A stretch of DNA of 64,000 nucleotides from Pseudaminobacter soli (ex Zhang et al. 2022) (GTDB lineage: Bacteria > Pseudomonadota > Alphaproteobacteria > Rhizobiales > Rhizobiaceae): assembly GCF_014595955.1 (NCBI RefSeq), contig NZ_JABVCF010000012.1, positions 169,557-233,556 of the forward strand. The letters run 5' to 3'. A program made the translations under genes and the position numbers. Positions within the stretch are counted from its first letter, which is position 1. Each line of letters begins with the position of its first letter. The notes beneath the pieces are model-generated. The model was not told the origin of the DNA, ran no database searches, and saw only the letters and a program-made list of their open reading frames with translations. This document shows, piece after piece, positions 18,620-26,903 of the stretch.

Positions 18620-19507
18620 TCACCATCTCAGCACTGGACGGGTCAGGCAGGTAGGCCCGCCTTCGCAGGCGATGCAGAGCGCATCCGCCTCGAATGTCTT
18701 CACCGTGCAACCGGCGGCTTCCATGGCCGCCTTGGTCTTCGGGAAGCCGGCGACCGCAATCACCTCGCGCGGCGCGGTGGGCAGGACATTCAGGTTCAGG
18801 CCGTACGAGGCCGCGAACTCCTCGGCATCGCCCTCGACCAGTTGGATGCCACGGGCCTTCAGCATCTGCCAGAAGGCGACCGGCAGCAGCGGCGCATAGA
18901 CGAGCGCCAGATCGTCGGCCAGCGGGCTGATCACCGACATCAGATGCAGGCATGCCTCGGCGCCCTGCCAGAGCGGCAGGTCGAAGCCGTGAACGGAAAT
19001 CCCATGCGGGCCGAGCAGATTCGCCAGTTGCTCGATGCCGGCCTGGTTGGTGCGGATGCCGCGCCCGACGGCCAGCGTCTTGCGGTCGACCCAGACGCAG
19101 TCGCCGCCCTCGACCGTGCCGGTCCCCTCGATCCGCCCGAGGATCGGAATACCATGCTTCCGATAGACCGCCTCATGCAGGCCCGGCTCCGGTTTTCTCA
19201 GGCTCTTGCCCATCGACAGGATGACGGCACCGTGGTCAGTCATCAGGGAGGGATCATGGGTGAAGACGGAGTCGGCGAGCCCGTCCTCCTCGTCGCCGAG
19301 CCAGAGGATCTCCGCGCCCGATTCTTCCACCAGTTCCACCAGCCCGTCATGTTGGACACCTGCCTTGGCGGCATCGAAGCCTGGCCCATAATGCCAGCGC
19401 TGCGGGTCCGCACCGCGCATGGCCGCGGCGGCGCGGCGCATCAGCACCCGCCTCAACGGCGCCGCCATGGATTGCGCGCCGTAGGTTGTCATCGTTGCAG
19501 TGTCCAC
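18620..19507 (-). CDS. Arginine deiminase/DDAH-superfamily hydrolase
   Basis: 295 residues of the guanidino-group-modifying superfamily (beta/alpha propeller). Key residues are in place: the acidic guanidinium binder in VEGGDCVW (Glu133/Asp136), catalytic His188 in ACLHLMSV, and nucleophilic Cys287 in EGGPTCLTRP almost at the C-terminus. Members hydrolyse arginine or N-methylarginines to citrulline. The start is debatable: GTG at 19507 has GGGAGGA at short but usable spacing, while ATG at 19492 begins the family-like MTTYGAQSM but lacks a close site. First gene of the minus-strand operon. The exact guanidino substrate is unknown. Confidence 0.82.
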   Translation of the reverse strand: MDTATMTTYGAQSMAAPLRRVLMRRAAAAMRGADPQRWHYGPGFDAAKAGVQHDGLVELVEESGAEILWLGDEEDGLADSVFTHDPSLMTDHGAVILSMGKSLRKPEPGLHEAVYRKHGIPILGRIEGTGTVEGGDCVWVDRKTLAVGRGIRTNQAGIEQLANLLGPHGISVHGFDLPLWQGAEACLHLMSVISPLADDLALVYAPLLPVAFWQMLKARGIQLVEGDAEEFAASYGLNLNVLPTAPREVIAVAGFPKTKAAMEAAGCTVKTFEADALCIACEGGPTCLTRPVLRW

Positions 19508-19682
19508 CCAGTCCTCCCGTTGCAGGCCGCGCAGTATCCACGTCGAGAAGGCCCGGGCAAGGGGCCACCGCGGCCGGGTTGACGGATGCAAGCGCCCGAG
19601 TCCATTGTGCTGGGGGGAACAAAGAACAGAGCTGCGGGCAGTTGCACCACCAAGGCCAGAACAGAACCGGGAGCCGCGAAGC

Positions 19683-20495
19683 GTGAGCGCAGTGGCTTCT
19701 TTAGAACTTGATGCATCGAAAGTTGGCGAAGCCGCCGAAGCCATTCATGTGGAAAACCTCCACAAGAAGTTCGGCAGCCTGCATGTGCTGAAGGGCGTGT
19801 CCGTCTCAGCCCGCGACGGCGAAGTCGTCGCCATCATCGGCGGCAGCGGCTCGGGCAAATCGACGTTGCTGCGCTGCATTAATTGCCTCGAAAACCCGAC
19901 CAGCGGCCTCATTCGCGTCAATGGCGAGGAGATCAGGCTAAAGCCGGACGGCAATGGCGGCTCCGTGCCCGCCGACCGGCGCCAGATCGAGCGCATCCGC
20001 TCCCGCCTTGGCATGGTGTTCCAGAGCTTCAACCTGTGGAGCCACATGACGCTGCTTGAGAACGTCATCGAGGTTCCTGTCCACGTGCTCGGCGTCAAGC
20101 GACAGGAAGCCATCGAAGTGGCGGAGCGCCTGCTCGCCCGGGTGGGACTTGCCGAAAAGCGCGACGTCTATCCGGCCTTCCTGTCCGGCGGTCAGCAGCA
20201 GCGCGGCGCGATCGCCCGCGCGCTCGCCATCCAGCCGCGCGTGATGCTGTTCGACGAGCCGACCTCGGCGCTCGATCCGGAACTCGTCGGCGAGGTGCTG
20301 AAGGTCATCGGCGATCTCGCCCAGGAGGGCCGCACCATGGTGCTGGTGACCCACGAGATGAAGTTCGCGCGGCAGGTCGCGAGCCACGTCATCTACCTGC
20401 ACGAAGGTGTCGTCGAGGAGGAGGGACCGCCCGAGCAGATATTCGGGGCGCCCAGGTCGGAGCGGCTGAAGCAATTCCTCCGCAACATCCATTAG
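19683..20495 (+). CDS. Polar amino-acid ABC transporter ATP-binding protein
   Basis: 270-residue HisP/GlnQ-type ATPase. Walker A is GGSGSGKST, then MVFQSFNLWSHMT (Q-loop), signature LSGGQQQRGAIARAL, Walker B VMLFDEPTSALDPE and H-loop VTHEMKFAR. The GTG at 19683, preceded by GGGAG, is the best start. Frames reaching back to 19500 overlap the divergent promoter region and are not conserved. The first ~22 residues precede the ABC fold. Leads the plus-strand importer operon of the divergent cluster. Confidence 0.9.
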   Translation: MSAVASLELDASKVGEAAEAIHVENLHKKFGSLHVLKGVSVSARDGEVVAIIGGSGSGKSTLLRCINCLENPTSGLIRVNGEEIRLKPDGNGGSVPADRRQIERIRSRLGMVFQSFNLWSHMTLLENVIEVPVHVLGVKRQEAIEVAERLLARVGLAEKRDVYPAFLSGGQQQRGAIARALAIQPRVMLFDEPTSALDPELVGEVLKVIGDLAQEGRTMVLVTHEMKFARQVASHVIYLHEGVVEEEGPPEQIFGAPRSERLKQFLRNIH

Positions 20496-20538
20496 GCTTC
20501 CAAATACAGACTACCCAGAGGGAAACGGGAGAGAGACA

Positions 20539-21333
20539 ATGAAGAAATTTTTGGCAGCATTCGCCACGGCCGCAGTCATGGCCGCCAGCATCGGCATGGC
20601 GCAGGCGGAGCAGGTGAAGGTCGGCTTTTCGCCGGAGGCCTATCCGCCGTTCTGGTCGCAGGACGCGTCCGGCAAATGGGGCGGCTGGGAGGTCGAGATC
20701 ATCCAGGCCATCTGCGACAGCCAGCAGATGGAGTGCGAGTTGACGCCGATCCCGTGGGACGGCCTGATCCCGGCGCTCCAGACCAAGAAGATCGACGCGA
20801 TTATGAATTCCATGTCGATCACCGACGAGCGCAAGCAGTCGATCGACTTCTCCGACAAGTACTACAACACCCCCACCGCCGTGATCGGCGCCAAGGACCA
20901 GAAGTTCGACGCCACGCCTGAGGGGCTGAAGGGCAAGATCCTCGGCGTGCAGGTGTCCACCATCCACGCCACCTATGCCAAGAAGCACTTCGGCGAGTCC
21001 GCCGCCGAGATCAAAGAATACCAGACGCAGGATGAGGCGAACCAGGATCTCGCCGCTGGGCGCATCGACGCCACGCAGGCCGATTCGATCGCGCTCGACG
21101 CGTTCCTCAAGAGCGATGCCGGACAGGCCTGCTGCGACCTGAAGGGCATGGTCGCTCCCGATCTCGAGGTTCTGGGCCCGGGCGTCGGCGCCGGCGTGCG
21201 CAAGGGCGACACGGCGCTGGCGGACAAGATCAACGCCGGCATCAAGGCCATCCGGGACAACGGCAAATACGAAGAGATCACGAAGAAGTACTTCGATTTC
21301 GACATCTACGGCGAGGCCGGTCAGGTTAACTGA
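20539..21333 (+). CDS. Polar amino-acid ABC transporter substrate-binding protein
   Basis: 264 residues with a Sec signal peptide (MKKFLAAFATAAVMAAS, cleavage near AQAEQ). It has the class 3 binding-protein fold, with VKVGFSPEAYPPFW at the mature N-terminus, the IPWDGLIPALQTKKIDAIMNSMSITDE region split below by family (IPWDGLIPAL and DAIMNSMSITDER), and QDEANQDLAAGRIDA. Similar to lysine/arginine/ornithine and histidine binders. Two cysteines (Cys59-type and Cys-Cys near AGQACCDLKG) may form a disulfide. Located between ATPase and permeases. Ligand probably a basic or hydroxylated amino acid, judged from neighbours. Confidence 0.92.
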   Translation: MKKFLAAFATAAVMAASIGMAQAEQVKVGFSPEAYPPFWSQDASGKWGGWEVEIIQAICDSQQMECELTPIPWDGLIPALQTKKIDAIMNSMSITDERKQSIDFSDKYYNTPTAVIGAKDQKFDATPEGLKGKILGVQVSTIHATYAKKHFGESAAEIKEYQTQDEANQDLAAGRIDATQADSIALDAFLKSDAGQACCDLKGMVAPDLEVLGPGVGAGVRKGDTALADKINAGIKAIRDNGKYEEITKKYFDFDIYGEAGQVN

Positions 21334-21420
21334 TCGTTCGTGTCTGCACCGGGCAGCCGTGTTTGCAGCGGCTGCCTGATTTCTTTCTGGCGCTCAATTT
21401 CCGGTTCGAGGAGTAGTCCC

Positions 21421-22170
21421 ATCGAGTTGCTCTCCGCCCTGTTCGGCGCCAGCACGCTGGAACTGCTGTCCTTCAATCCTCCCGGATGGGGCGCCACGCT
21501 GGCGCGCGGACTGCTTGCCTCGCTTCAGATCGCATTTGGCGCCTACGGCCTCGGCCTGCTGATCGGCATGGGCGGGGCCTACGGCAAGCTTTATGGCGGC
21601 CCGGTCGTGCGCGACCTGCTCGAGGTCTATACGACGGTTGTACGCGCGGTGCCGGAGTTGGTGCTAATCCTGCTGCTTTATTACGCCGGCACGGACCTCA
21701 TCAACCGCCTGCTCGACGTGTTCGGCTATGCGCCGATCGACATCAACGGCTTGGTCGCCGGCATCGGCGTGCTGGCCTTCGTGCAGGGTGCATACGCCAC
21801 TGAAGTGCTCCGCGGCGCGATCCTTGGCATCCCGCAGGGACAGATCGAGGCGGCTCGCGCCTATGGCATGCCGCCCGGCACGATGCTCAGGCGCATAACC
21901 GTGCCTGCGATGCTGCCCTTTGCCATCCCGGGGATGGCCAATCTCTGGCTGATCGCTACCAAGGACACCGCCCTGCTCGCCATCGTGGGATTCGGCGAGC
22001 TCACACAGGCCACGCGGCAGGCGGCCGGCGCCACGAAGGCCTATTTCACCTTCTTCATGGCCGCAAACATCCTCTATCTCGCCGTCACACTTCTCTCCAA
22101 TGTCGTGCTGGGCCGCGTCGAGCGCTGGTCACGCCGCGGCATGCCCGCGACCGCGGGGGCCGGCCGATGA
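21421..22170 (+). CDS. Polar amino-acid ABC transporter permease (possible ATC start)
   Basis: About 249 residues, HisM/HisQ-type permease with five or so helices and the coupling motif GQIEAARAYGMPPGTMLRRI. Sequence similarity to relatives begins at the codons for IELLSALFG. A GAGGAG site ends seven bases before the ATC at 21421, ideal spacing, whereas the nearest accepted start, TTG at 21427, is 13 bases away. GTG at 21340 would add 27 unconserved residues and overlap nothing useful. ATC initiation is rare but possible, and TTG 21427 remains the conservative choice. Its stop overlaps the next permease start (ATGA). Confidence 0.85.
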   Translation: MELLSALFGASTLELLSFNPPGWGATLARGLLASLQIAFGAYGLGLLIGMGGAYGKLYGGPVVRDLLEVYTTVVRAVPELVLILLLYYAGTDLINRLLDVFGYAPIDINGLVAGIGVLAFVQGAYATEVLRGAILGIPQGQIEAARAYGMPPGTMLRRITVPAMLPFAIPGMANLWLIATKDTALLAIVGFGELTQATRQAAGATKAYFTFFMAANILYLAVTLLSNVVLGRVERWSRRGMPATAGAGR

Positions 22171-22976
22171 GCGAGGCCATCCTCACCACGACGCCGCGGC
22201 AGCGCGCGCTCGGCTGGCTGCAGCCGCACCGCGTAGTGCTGATCGCCATCGCGGCAGCGCTCGTCCTCGCCGCCGTTTTCACCATGCGCTGGGACTGGCT
22301 GCCGAAATATTTTGATCTCGCAGTCCAGGGCGTCTGGCGGACGATCTGGCTGCTCATCGTCACCACCCTCTTAGGCTTTGTGCTCGCTGTCCCGCTCGGG
22401 CTGGTGCAGGTCACCGGGCCGTGGTGGCTGGCGGCGCCGGCGCGCGCCTTCTGCACGGTCATCCGCGGCACGCCGCTGCTCCTGCAGCTTTGGCTGCTCT
22501 ATTACGGTCTGGGTTCGCTGTTCCCGCAGTTTCCATGGATCCGGGAGTCTTTCCTCTGGCCCTATCTGCGGCAGGCATGGCCCTATGGCGTGCTGGCGCT
22601 CACGCTCTCCTATGCGGGCTATGAAGGCGAGGTGATGCGCGGCGCCTTCGCCGGCGTGCCGCGCGGCCAGCTCGAGGCGGCCAGGGCCTTCGGCATGAGG
22701 CGCTGGACCATCCTGCGACGCATCTGGCTGCCGCAGGCCTTCTATCGAGCCCTGCCGACGCTGACCGGCGAGACGGTGCTGCAGCTCAAGGCGACGCCGC
22801 TGGTCGCGACCATCACCATGGTCGACATCTACGCGGTGTCCTCGCGGGTCAGGCAGGAGACCTTCATCACCTACGAGCCGCTGCTCTTGCTTGCGCTCGT
22901 CTATCTCACCATTACGGGCATCCTGGTCTTCCTCTTCCGGAAGCTGGAGGCCCGCATTCCGGCGCGCCTAGGATGA
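22167..22976 (+). CDS. Polar amino-acid ABC transporter permease, second subunit
   Basis: 269 residues. A hydrophobic leader (RVVLIAIAAALVLAAVF) precedes the HisMQ domain, with TVIRGTPLLLQLWLLYYG, EGEVMRGAFAGVPRGQLEAARAF broken here into the family's RGAFAGVPRGQLEAA, and GETVLQLKATPLVATITMVD. It pairs with the upstream permease to form the membrane channel. ATG overlaps the preceding stop by four bases, and its own stop overlaps the reductase gene, so the operon is tightly coupled. Confidence 0.92.
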   Translation: MSEAILTTTPRQRALGWLQPHRVVLIAIAAALVLAAVFTMRWDWLPKYFDLAVQGVWRTIWLLIVTTLLGFVLAVPLGLVQVTGPWWLAAPARAFCTVIRGTPLLLQLWLLYYGLGSLFPQFPWIRESFLWPYLRQAWPYGVLALTLSYAGYEGEVMRGAFAGVPRGQLEAARAFGMRRWTILRRIWLPQAFYRALPTLTGETVLQLKATPLVATITMVDIYAVSSRVRQETFITYEPLLLLALVYLTITGILVFLFRKLEARIPARLG

Positions 22977-23980
22977 CCGACGAGGCAATGGAAGAAGTCA
23001 CGCTGACCCTGGACGAGGCGTTCGCGCTCTGCGAGGCCGCCGCGATACGGCACGGCGCGCGTGCCGAGACCGCTCGCTCGCTCGCCGCGGCTGCGGTGCG
23101 CTCCGAAGCCGAGGGCCGGCCGAACGTCGGCCTCGCGCATTTCCTCGACTATCTCGCCGCGCTCGACGCCGGCCGCATCGACGGAGCGGCAGATGCGGTG
23201 ATCACCCGCCCGGCACCGGCGATTATCCTCTCGGACGCTCGCAAGGGTGCCGCTCATCCGGGTTTCGACCGGGCTTTCGACGACCTCGTCTCAACCGCGC
23301 GCTCGTTCGGGCTGGCGATGTTCGTGCAGAAGAACGCCTATACCTGCGGGGCGCTTGGCCCCTTCGCGGCGCGGCTCGCCGAAGCCGGCCTCGTCGGCAT
23401 GGCGGCAACCAACGGCCCTGCCCTGCTCGCCGGCTCGGGAGGCACGCGGCCGGTGTACTGCACCAATCCGCTCGCCTTCGCGGCCCCCGTTGCCGACGGC
23501 CCGCCGCTGCTGATCGACCAAGCCTCGAGCGCCACCGCCTTCGTCAGCGTCCGGAAGGCGGCACGGGAAGGAAGGCCGATTCCGGAAGGCTGGGCGCTGG
23601 ACGCCGAAGGCAATCCGACGACCGACGCGAACAAGGCGGTCTCAGGGGCATTGCTCGCTTTTGGCGGCGCGCGCGGCGCCAATCTCGCGCTGATGGTGGA
23701 GGTGCTCTCCGCCGGGCTCTCCGGTGCGAACTGGTCGCTCGATGCCAGCTCTTTCATGAAGGGCAGCGAGAGCCCCGGTACGGGGCTGTTCGTCCTTGCG
23801 ATCGCGCCCATGTTGCTGGACGCCGATTTCTCCACGCGCTTGGCGGCGCAGCTGGAGCGACTGTCCGGCGAGTACGGGGTGCATATTCCCGGGCAGGCCA
23901 AGGGCCGCACTCGGGAGCAAGCGGAGAAGGAAGGGATCTCTATCCCGGCGGATGTCTATCGGCGCATCGCCGAAGGGTGA
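22973..23980 (+). CDS. Ldh_2 (malate/L-lactate dehydrogenase) family reductase, candidate delta-1-pyrroline-2-carboxylate reductase
   Basis: 335 residues of the DpkA/YiaK-type NAD(P)H oxidoreductase fold, not the Rossmann type. LVGMAATNGPALLAGSGG and NPLAFAAPV form the nucleotide-binding core. Members reduce imino acids such as delta-1-pyrroline-2-carboxylate, the product of the hydroxyproline dehydratase encoded in the divergent operon, to L-proline. The segment where many family members show an SHG catalytic motif reads EAEGRPNVGLAHF here, so the usual catalytic His position is changed. Overlaps the permease gene by four bases, placing it in the transport operon. Confidence 0.8.
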   Translation: MTDEAMEEVTLTLDEAFALCEAAAIRHGARAETARSLAAAAVRSEAEGRPNVGLAHFLDYLAALDAGRIDGAADAVITRPAPAIILSDARKGAAHPGFDRAFDDLVSTARSFGLAMFVQKNAYTCGALGPFAARLAEAGLVGMAATNGPALLAGSGGTRPVYCTNPLAFAAPVADGPPLLIDQASSATAFVSVRKAAREGRPIPEGWALDAEGNPTTDANKAVSGALLAFGGARGANLALMVEVLSAGLSGANWSLDASSFMKGSESPGTGLFVLAIAPMLLDADFSTRLAAQLERLSGEYGVHIPGQAKGRTREQAEKEGISIPADVYRRIAEG

Positions 23981-23998
23981 CGGGCGGCCGCGACGCAT

Positions 23999-24139
23999 CC
24001 CTCCCCCTTGAGGGGAGGGTGGCCGCGAAGCGGCCGGGAGGAGTCGTTACGGCCATACTCGACCTGATTCGACGAATATCGTGAAGAGAAGAGGTTGTGG
24101 CCGGCCGCGAGTCCCGCCTCGCTTCGCTCGGCCCCTCCC
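23999..24139. repeat. Intergenic palindromic repeat
   Basis: Two adjacent perfect hairpins: CCCTCCCC/GGGGAGGG (23999-24019) and GGCCGC/GCGGCC (24021-24035). A related inverted piece (CCTCGCTTCGCTCGGCCCC and following) occurs near 24117-24139. Such elements are common between genes in rhizobia. It separates the convergent ends of the reductase and LacI genes and may act as a bidirectional terminator. Confidence 0.7.
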
Positions 24140-25177
24140 CTACCAACCCCCCACCGTTGTCGGCACCACCAGGCTCTGCAGGCTCGCAGTCGGCTTGCCG
24201 CCGATCGCCCCGAGCGCGGAGCGGGCGAGTTCGCGGCCGGCCAACCTCACGTCCTCGTTCACCACATAGAGCTTGCGCCGCAGCAGGTGGAGCAGCCGGG
24301 ACGACTGTTTCGACACGAGGTCGACCTCCGCGCCCACGGTCAGCCCCGCATCCTCGATGCCGGCGACAAGCGCATAGGCCGCCTGCCCCGAACCGCTAAC
24401 GATGCCGTCCGGCCGATTGGGCCGGCCCATCATCTCGGCCGTCCGCTCGCGGATCTCGTCGATCGAATGGTCGAGCGACACCGACGAGAACGGCACCTCG
24501 GCCAGGCCTGCCTCCGAGAGGGCCTCGAGAAAACCGTCGCGCATGTGGTGATGGTAGGAGAGGTTCGGAGACGGCGCGAGCAGGGCTATCCGCTTGCGGC
24601 CCGCCTCGGCGATCTGGCGCACCGCCGCGACCGCGTAGGCGTGGTTATCGAAATCGTGGAACGGGTGCTCGATCCCCATATGCGTGCGGCCGTGCGTGGC
24701 GAATGGCATGCCGTGATCGACCATGTAGCGCACGCGCGCATCCCGCGGCTCCGTCCGCGAGATGATGATGCCGTCGGCCGATCCGGTCTCGACGATGTAG
24801 CGCACCGGCTCGAGCGGGTCGTTGTTGCGCGAATAAGGCGTGACAATCAGGTGATAAGGCGTCTCCGCCAGCTGTTCGGAAATGCCGTAGACCAGGTCGG
24901 AGACGAAGCCGCCCATCTGCTCCTCGGTGTCGAGGACGAGGCTGATCACGTTGGTCTTGCCGGTGCGCAGGCGAACGCCCGCGCGGTTCGGCCGGTAGCC
25001 GACCTGGCGGGCGACGAGTTGGACGCGCTTGCGGGTCTCCTCGCCGATGTCGGGAGCATCCTTTAGCGCGCGCGAAACCGTCGTCACGCCGAGCCCGGTC
25101 ATGAACGCAATGGTCTTCAGTGTCGGCCGAGAACTCTCTTCCGCCCGCTCGGGATGGTCCCTGCTTTCGATGTCCAT
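24140..25177 (-). CDS. LacI-family transcriptional regulator
   Basis: 345 residues. The helix-turn-helix lies at about residues 18-40 (LKTIAFMTGLGVTTVSRALK), followed by the hinge helix and a periplasmic-binding-protein-like ligand domain (NVISLVLDTEEQMGGF onward). Divergent from the sugar importer that starts at 25586. Two copies of a LacI-type palindrome, CTGTAACGTTACAG and CTGTAACGTTTCAG, lie between them. It therefore probably represses the operon until a sugar or derivative binds. The N-terminal ~15 residues are unusually charged and long for LacI proteins, but an internal start would cut the DNA-binding domain. Confidence 0.93.
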   Translation of the reverse strand: MDIESRDHPERAEESSRPTLKTIAFMTGLGVTTVSRALKDAPDIGEETRKRVQLVARQVGYRPNRAGVRLRTGKTNVISLVLDTEEQMGGFVSDLVYGISEQLAETPYHLIVTPYSRNNDPLEPVRYIVETGSADGIIISRTEPRDARVRYMVDHGMPFATHGRTHMGIEHPFHDFDNHAYAVAAVRQIAEAGRKRIALLAPSPNLSYHHHMRDGFLEALSEAGLAEVPFSSVSLDHSIDEIRERTAEMMGRPNRPDGIVSGSGQAAYALVAGIEDAGLTVGAEVDLVSKQSSRLLHLLRRKLYVVNEDVRLAGRELARSALGAIGGKPTASLQSLVVPTTVGGW

Positions 25178-25254
25178 CTGGCCCGCTTAGCTCCGGAACC
25201 CTAGCCTGTATAGACCCAGGAGCGAGTCGCCACAGGGACACCCCAGCTGATATT

Positions 25255-25268
25255 CTGTAACGTTACAG
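25255..25268. promoter_or_regulatory. LacI-type operator 1
   Basis: CTGTAACGTTACAG is a perfect 14-bp palindrome with the central CG typical of LacI-family sites. It is 78 bases upstream of the LacI gene start, a position suited to autoregulation or to DNA looping with operator 2. Confidence 0.8.
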
Positions 25269-25554
25269 TTTTCAACGAGGCTTGGCACTTTCGTCCAATC
25301 AACCTTGAGGTTCCAGGCTCATCGGTCACAGGTAAATCCTCCATGGCGAGAGGCCAGTTGGGGGCGCCCAGCCCGAGATCCGATGGCCGACTCAGTGCAG
25401 CGCAGCAGCATATTTTTGCATCGCACTACGTTGCATACGGATGATCTCGGGACCCTACCCCTTCAAAATCCGAGGGACTGCATTCAACCCCTTCTTAAGA
25501 GCCCCTCCTCAAGCGGGGGTTGCAGAGCCAACCTAAATCCAATATGGCTCTCTA

Positions 25555-25568
25555 CTGTAACGTTTCAG
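25555..25568. promoter_or_regulatory. LacI-type operator 2
   Basis: CTGTAACGTTTCAG differs from operator 1 by one base and ends 17 bases before the binding-protein ATG. Bound repressor here would block ribosome-site transcription of the sugar operon. The repeat of the same sequence 300 bases apart in the same divergent gap is strong evidence for a shared regulator. Confidence 0.8.
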
Positions 25569-25585
25569 TTCAGGGAGGAATATTG

Positions 25586-26824
25586 ATGCGTTATGGTTCG
25601 TTGCGCGCCGCGCTCGCGGTCGGCGCCGCTCTTCTCGCTATTGCTCCGGCCTCCGCCACCGATCTCGAAGTCACCCATTGGTGGACCTCGGGCGGCGAAG
25701 CGGCGGCAGTTGCGGAACTCGCCAAAGCGTTCGACGCGACGGGCAACCACTGGATCGACGGCGCCATCGCCGGCTCCGGCGGAACGGCCCGGCCGATCAT
25801 GATTTCCCGCATCACCGGCGGCGACCCGATGGGCGCCACGCAATTCAACCATGGTCGTCAGGCTGAAGAGCTCGTTCAGGCCGGCTTGATGCGCGACCTG
25901 ACCGATCTCGCCAACAAGGAGAAGTGGACCGAGATCATCCGGCCGAAGAGCCTGCTCGATTCCTGCACCATCGACGGCAAGATCTATTGCGCGCCCGTGA
26001 ACATCCATTCCTGGCAGTGGCTGTGGCTGTCCAACGCCGCCTTCGAGAAAGCCGGCGTCCCTGTGCCGAAGAACTGGGACGAGTTCGTCGCCGCCGCCCC
26101 GGCGCTCGAGAAAGCGGGCATCGTGCCCCTCGCGGTCGGCGGGCAGCCCTGGCAGGCGACCGGCGCCTTCGACGTGCTGATGGTCGCCATCGCCGACAAG
26201 GACGTCTTCATGAAGGTGTTCGGCGACAAGGACGAGGAGGTCGCCGCCGGCCCGGAGATGGCAAAAGTGTTCAAGGCTGCCGACGACGCCCGCCGCATGT
26301 CCAAGGGCACCAACGTGCAGGACTGGAACCAGGCGACCAACATGGTCATCACCGGCAAGGCCGGCGGCCAGATCATGGGCGACTGGGCGCAGGGCGAGTT
26401 CCAGGTGGCCGGCCAGGTCGCCGGCAAGGACTATACGTGCCTGCCCGGCCTCGGCGTCAACGAGATCATCTCGACCGGCGGCGACGCCTTCTACTTCCCG
26501 CGGCTCAAGGACGAGGAGAAGTCGAAGGCGCAGGAGGTGCTGGCTTCGACCCTCCTCAATCCCACGACGCAGGTCGCCTTCAATCTCAAGAAGGGCTCGC
26601 TGCCGGTCCGCGGCGACGTCGACCTGAATGCGGCCAACGACTGCATGAAGAAAGGTCTCGACATCCTGGCCAAGGGAAATGTCATCGCCAGCACGGACCA
26701 GCTCTTGTCGCAGGACTCCCAGAAGCAGAAGGAGGACCTCTTCTCGGAGTTCTTCGCCAATCCGAACCTGACGCCGGAAGAGGCGCAGAAGCGCTTCGCC
26801 CAGATCATTTCGTCCGCGGACTGA
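25586..26824 (+). CDS. Carbohydrate ABC transporter substrate-binding protein
   Basis: 412 residues, family 1 extracellular sugar-binding protein. The signal peptide spans about residues 1-24 (LRAALAVGAALLAIAPASA), and the mature protein begins DLEVTHWWTSGGEAAAV, a hallmark of this family. Later features are VNIHSWQWLWLSNAAFEKAG and GKAGGQIMGDWAQGEF. The ATG follows GGGAGGAA. First gene of the LacI-controlled operon. Relatives bind glucose, glucosides or other monosaccharides; the ligand here cannot be read from sequence. Confidence 0.93.
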   Translation: MRYGSLRAALAVGAALLAIAPASATDLEVTHWWTSGGEAAAVAELAKAFDATGNHWIDGAIAGSGGTARPIMISRITGGDPMGATQFNHGRQAEELVQAGLMRDLTDLANKEKWTEIIRPKSLLDSCTIDGKIYCAPVNIHSWQWLWLSNAAFEKAGVPVPKNWDEFVAAAPALEKAGIVPLAVGGQPWQATGAFDVLMVAIADKDVFMKVFGDKDEEVAAGPEMAKVFKAADDARRMSKGTNVQDWNQATNMVITGKAGGQIMGDWAQGEFQVAGQVAGKDYTCLPGLGVNEIISTGGDAFYFPRLKDEEKSKAQEVLASTLLNPTTQVAFNLKKGSLPVRGDVDLNAANDCMKKGLDILAKGNVIASTDQLLSQDSQKQKEDLFSEFFANPNLTPEEAQKRFAQIISSAD

Positions 26825-26845
26825 TCCTCCCAGCCCCCCGCGCCT

Positions 26846-26870
26846 GGACCGGCTCCCCTAGAGCCGGTCC
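26846..26870 (+). promoter_or_regulatory. Intercistronic hairpin between binding protein and permeases
   Basis: GGACCGGCTC at 26846-26855 and GAGCCGGTCC at 26861-26870 form a perfect 10-bp stem with a five-base loop and no T-run. A hairpin here commonly stabilises the binding-protein mRNA or partly attenuates transcription, giving more binding protein than permease. The structure is seen; its function is inferred. Confidence 0.7.
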
Positions 26871-26903
26871 ATCTTCCCATGTCCTGCCTATGGCGGAGCC
26901 TCG

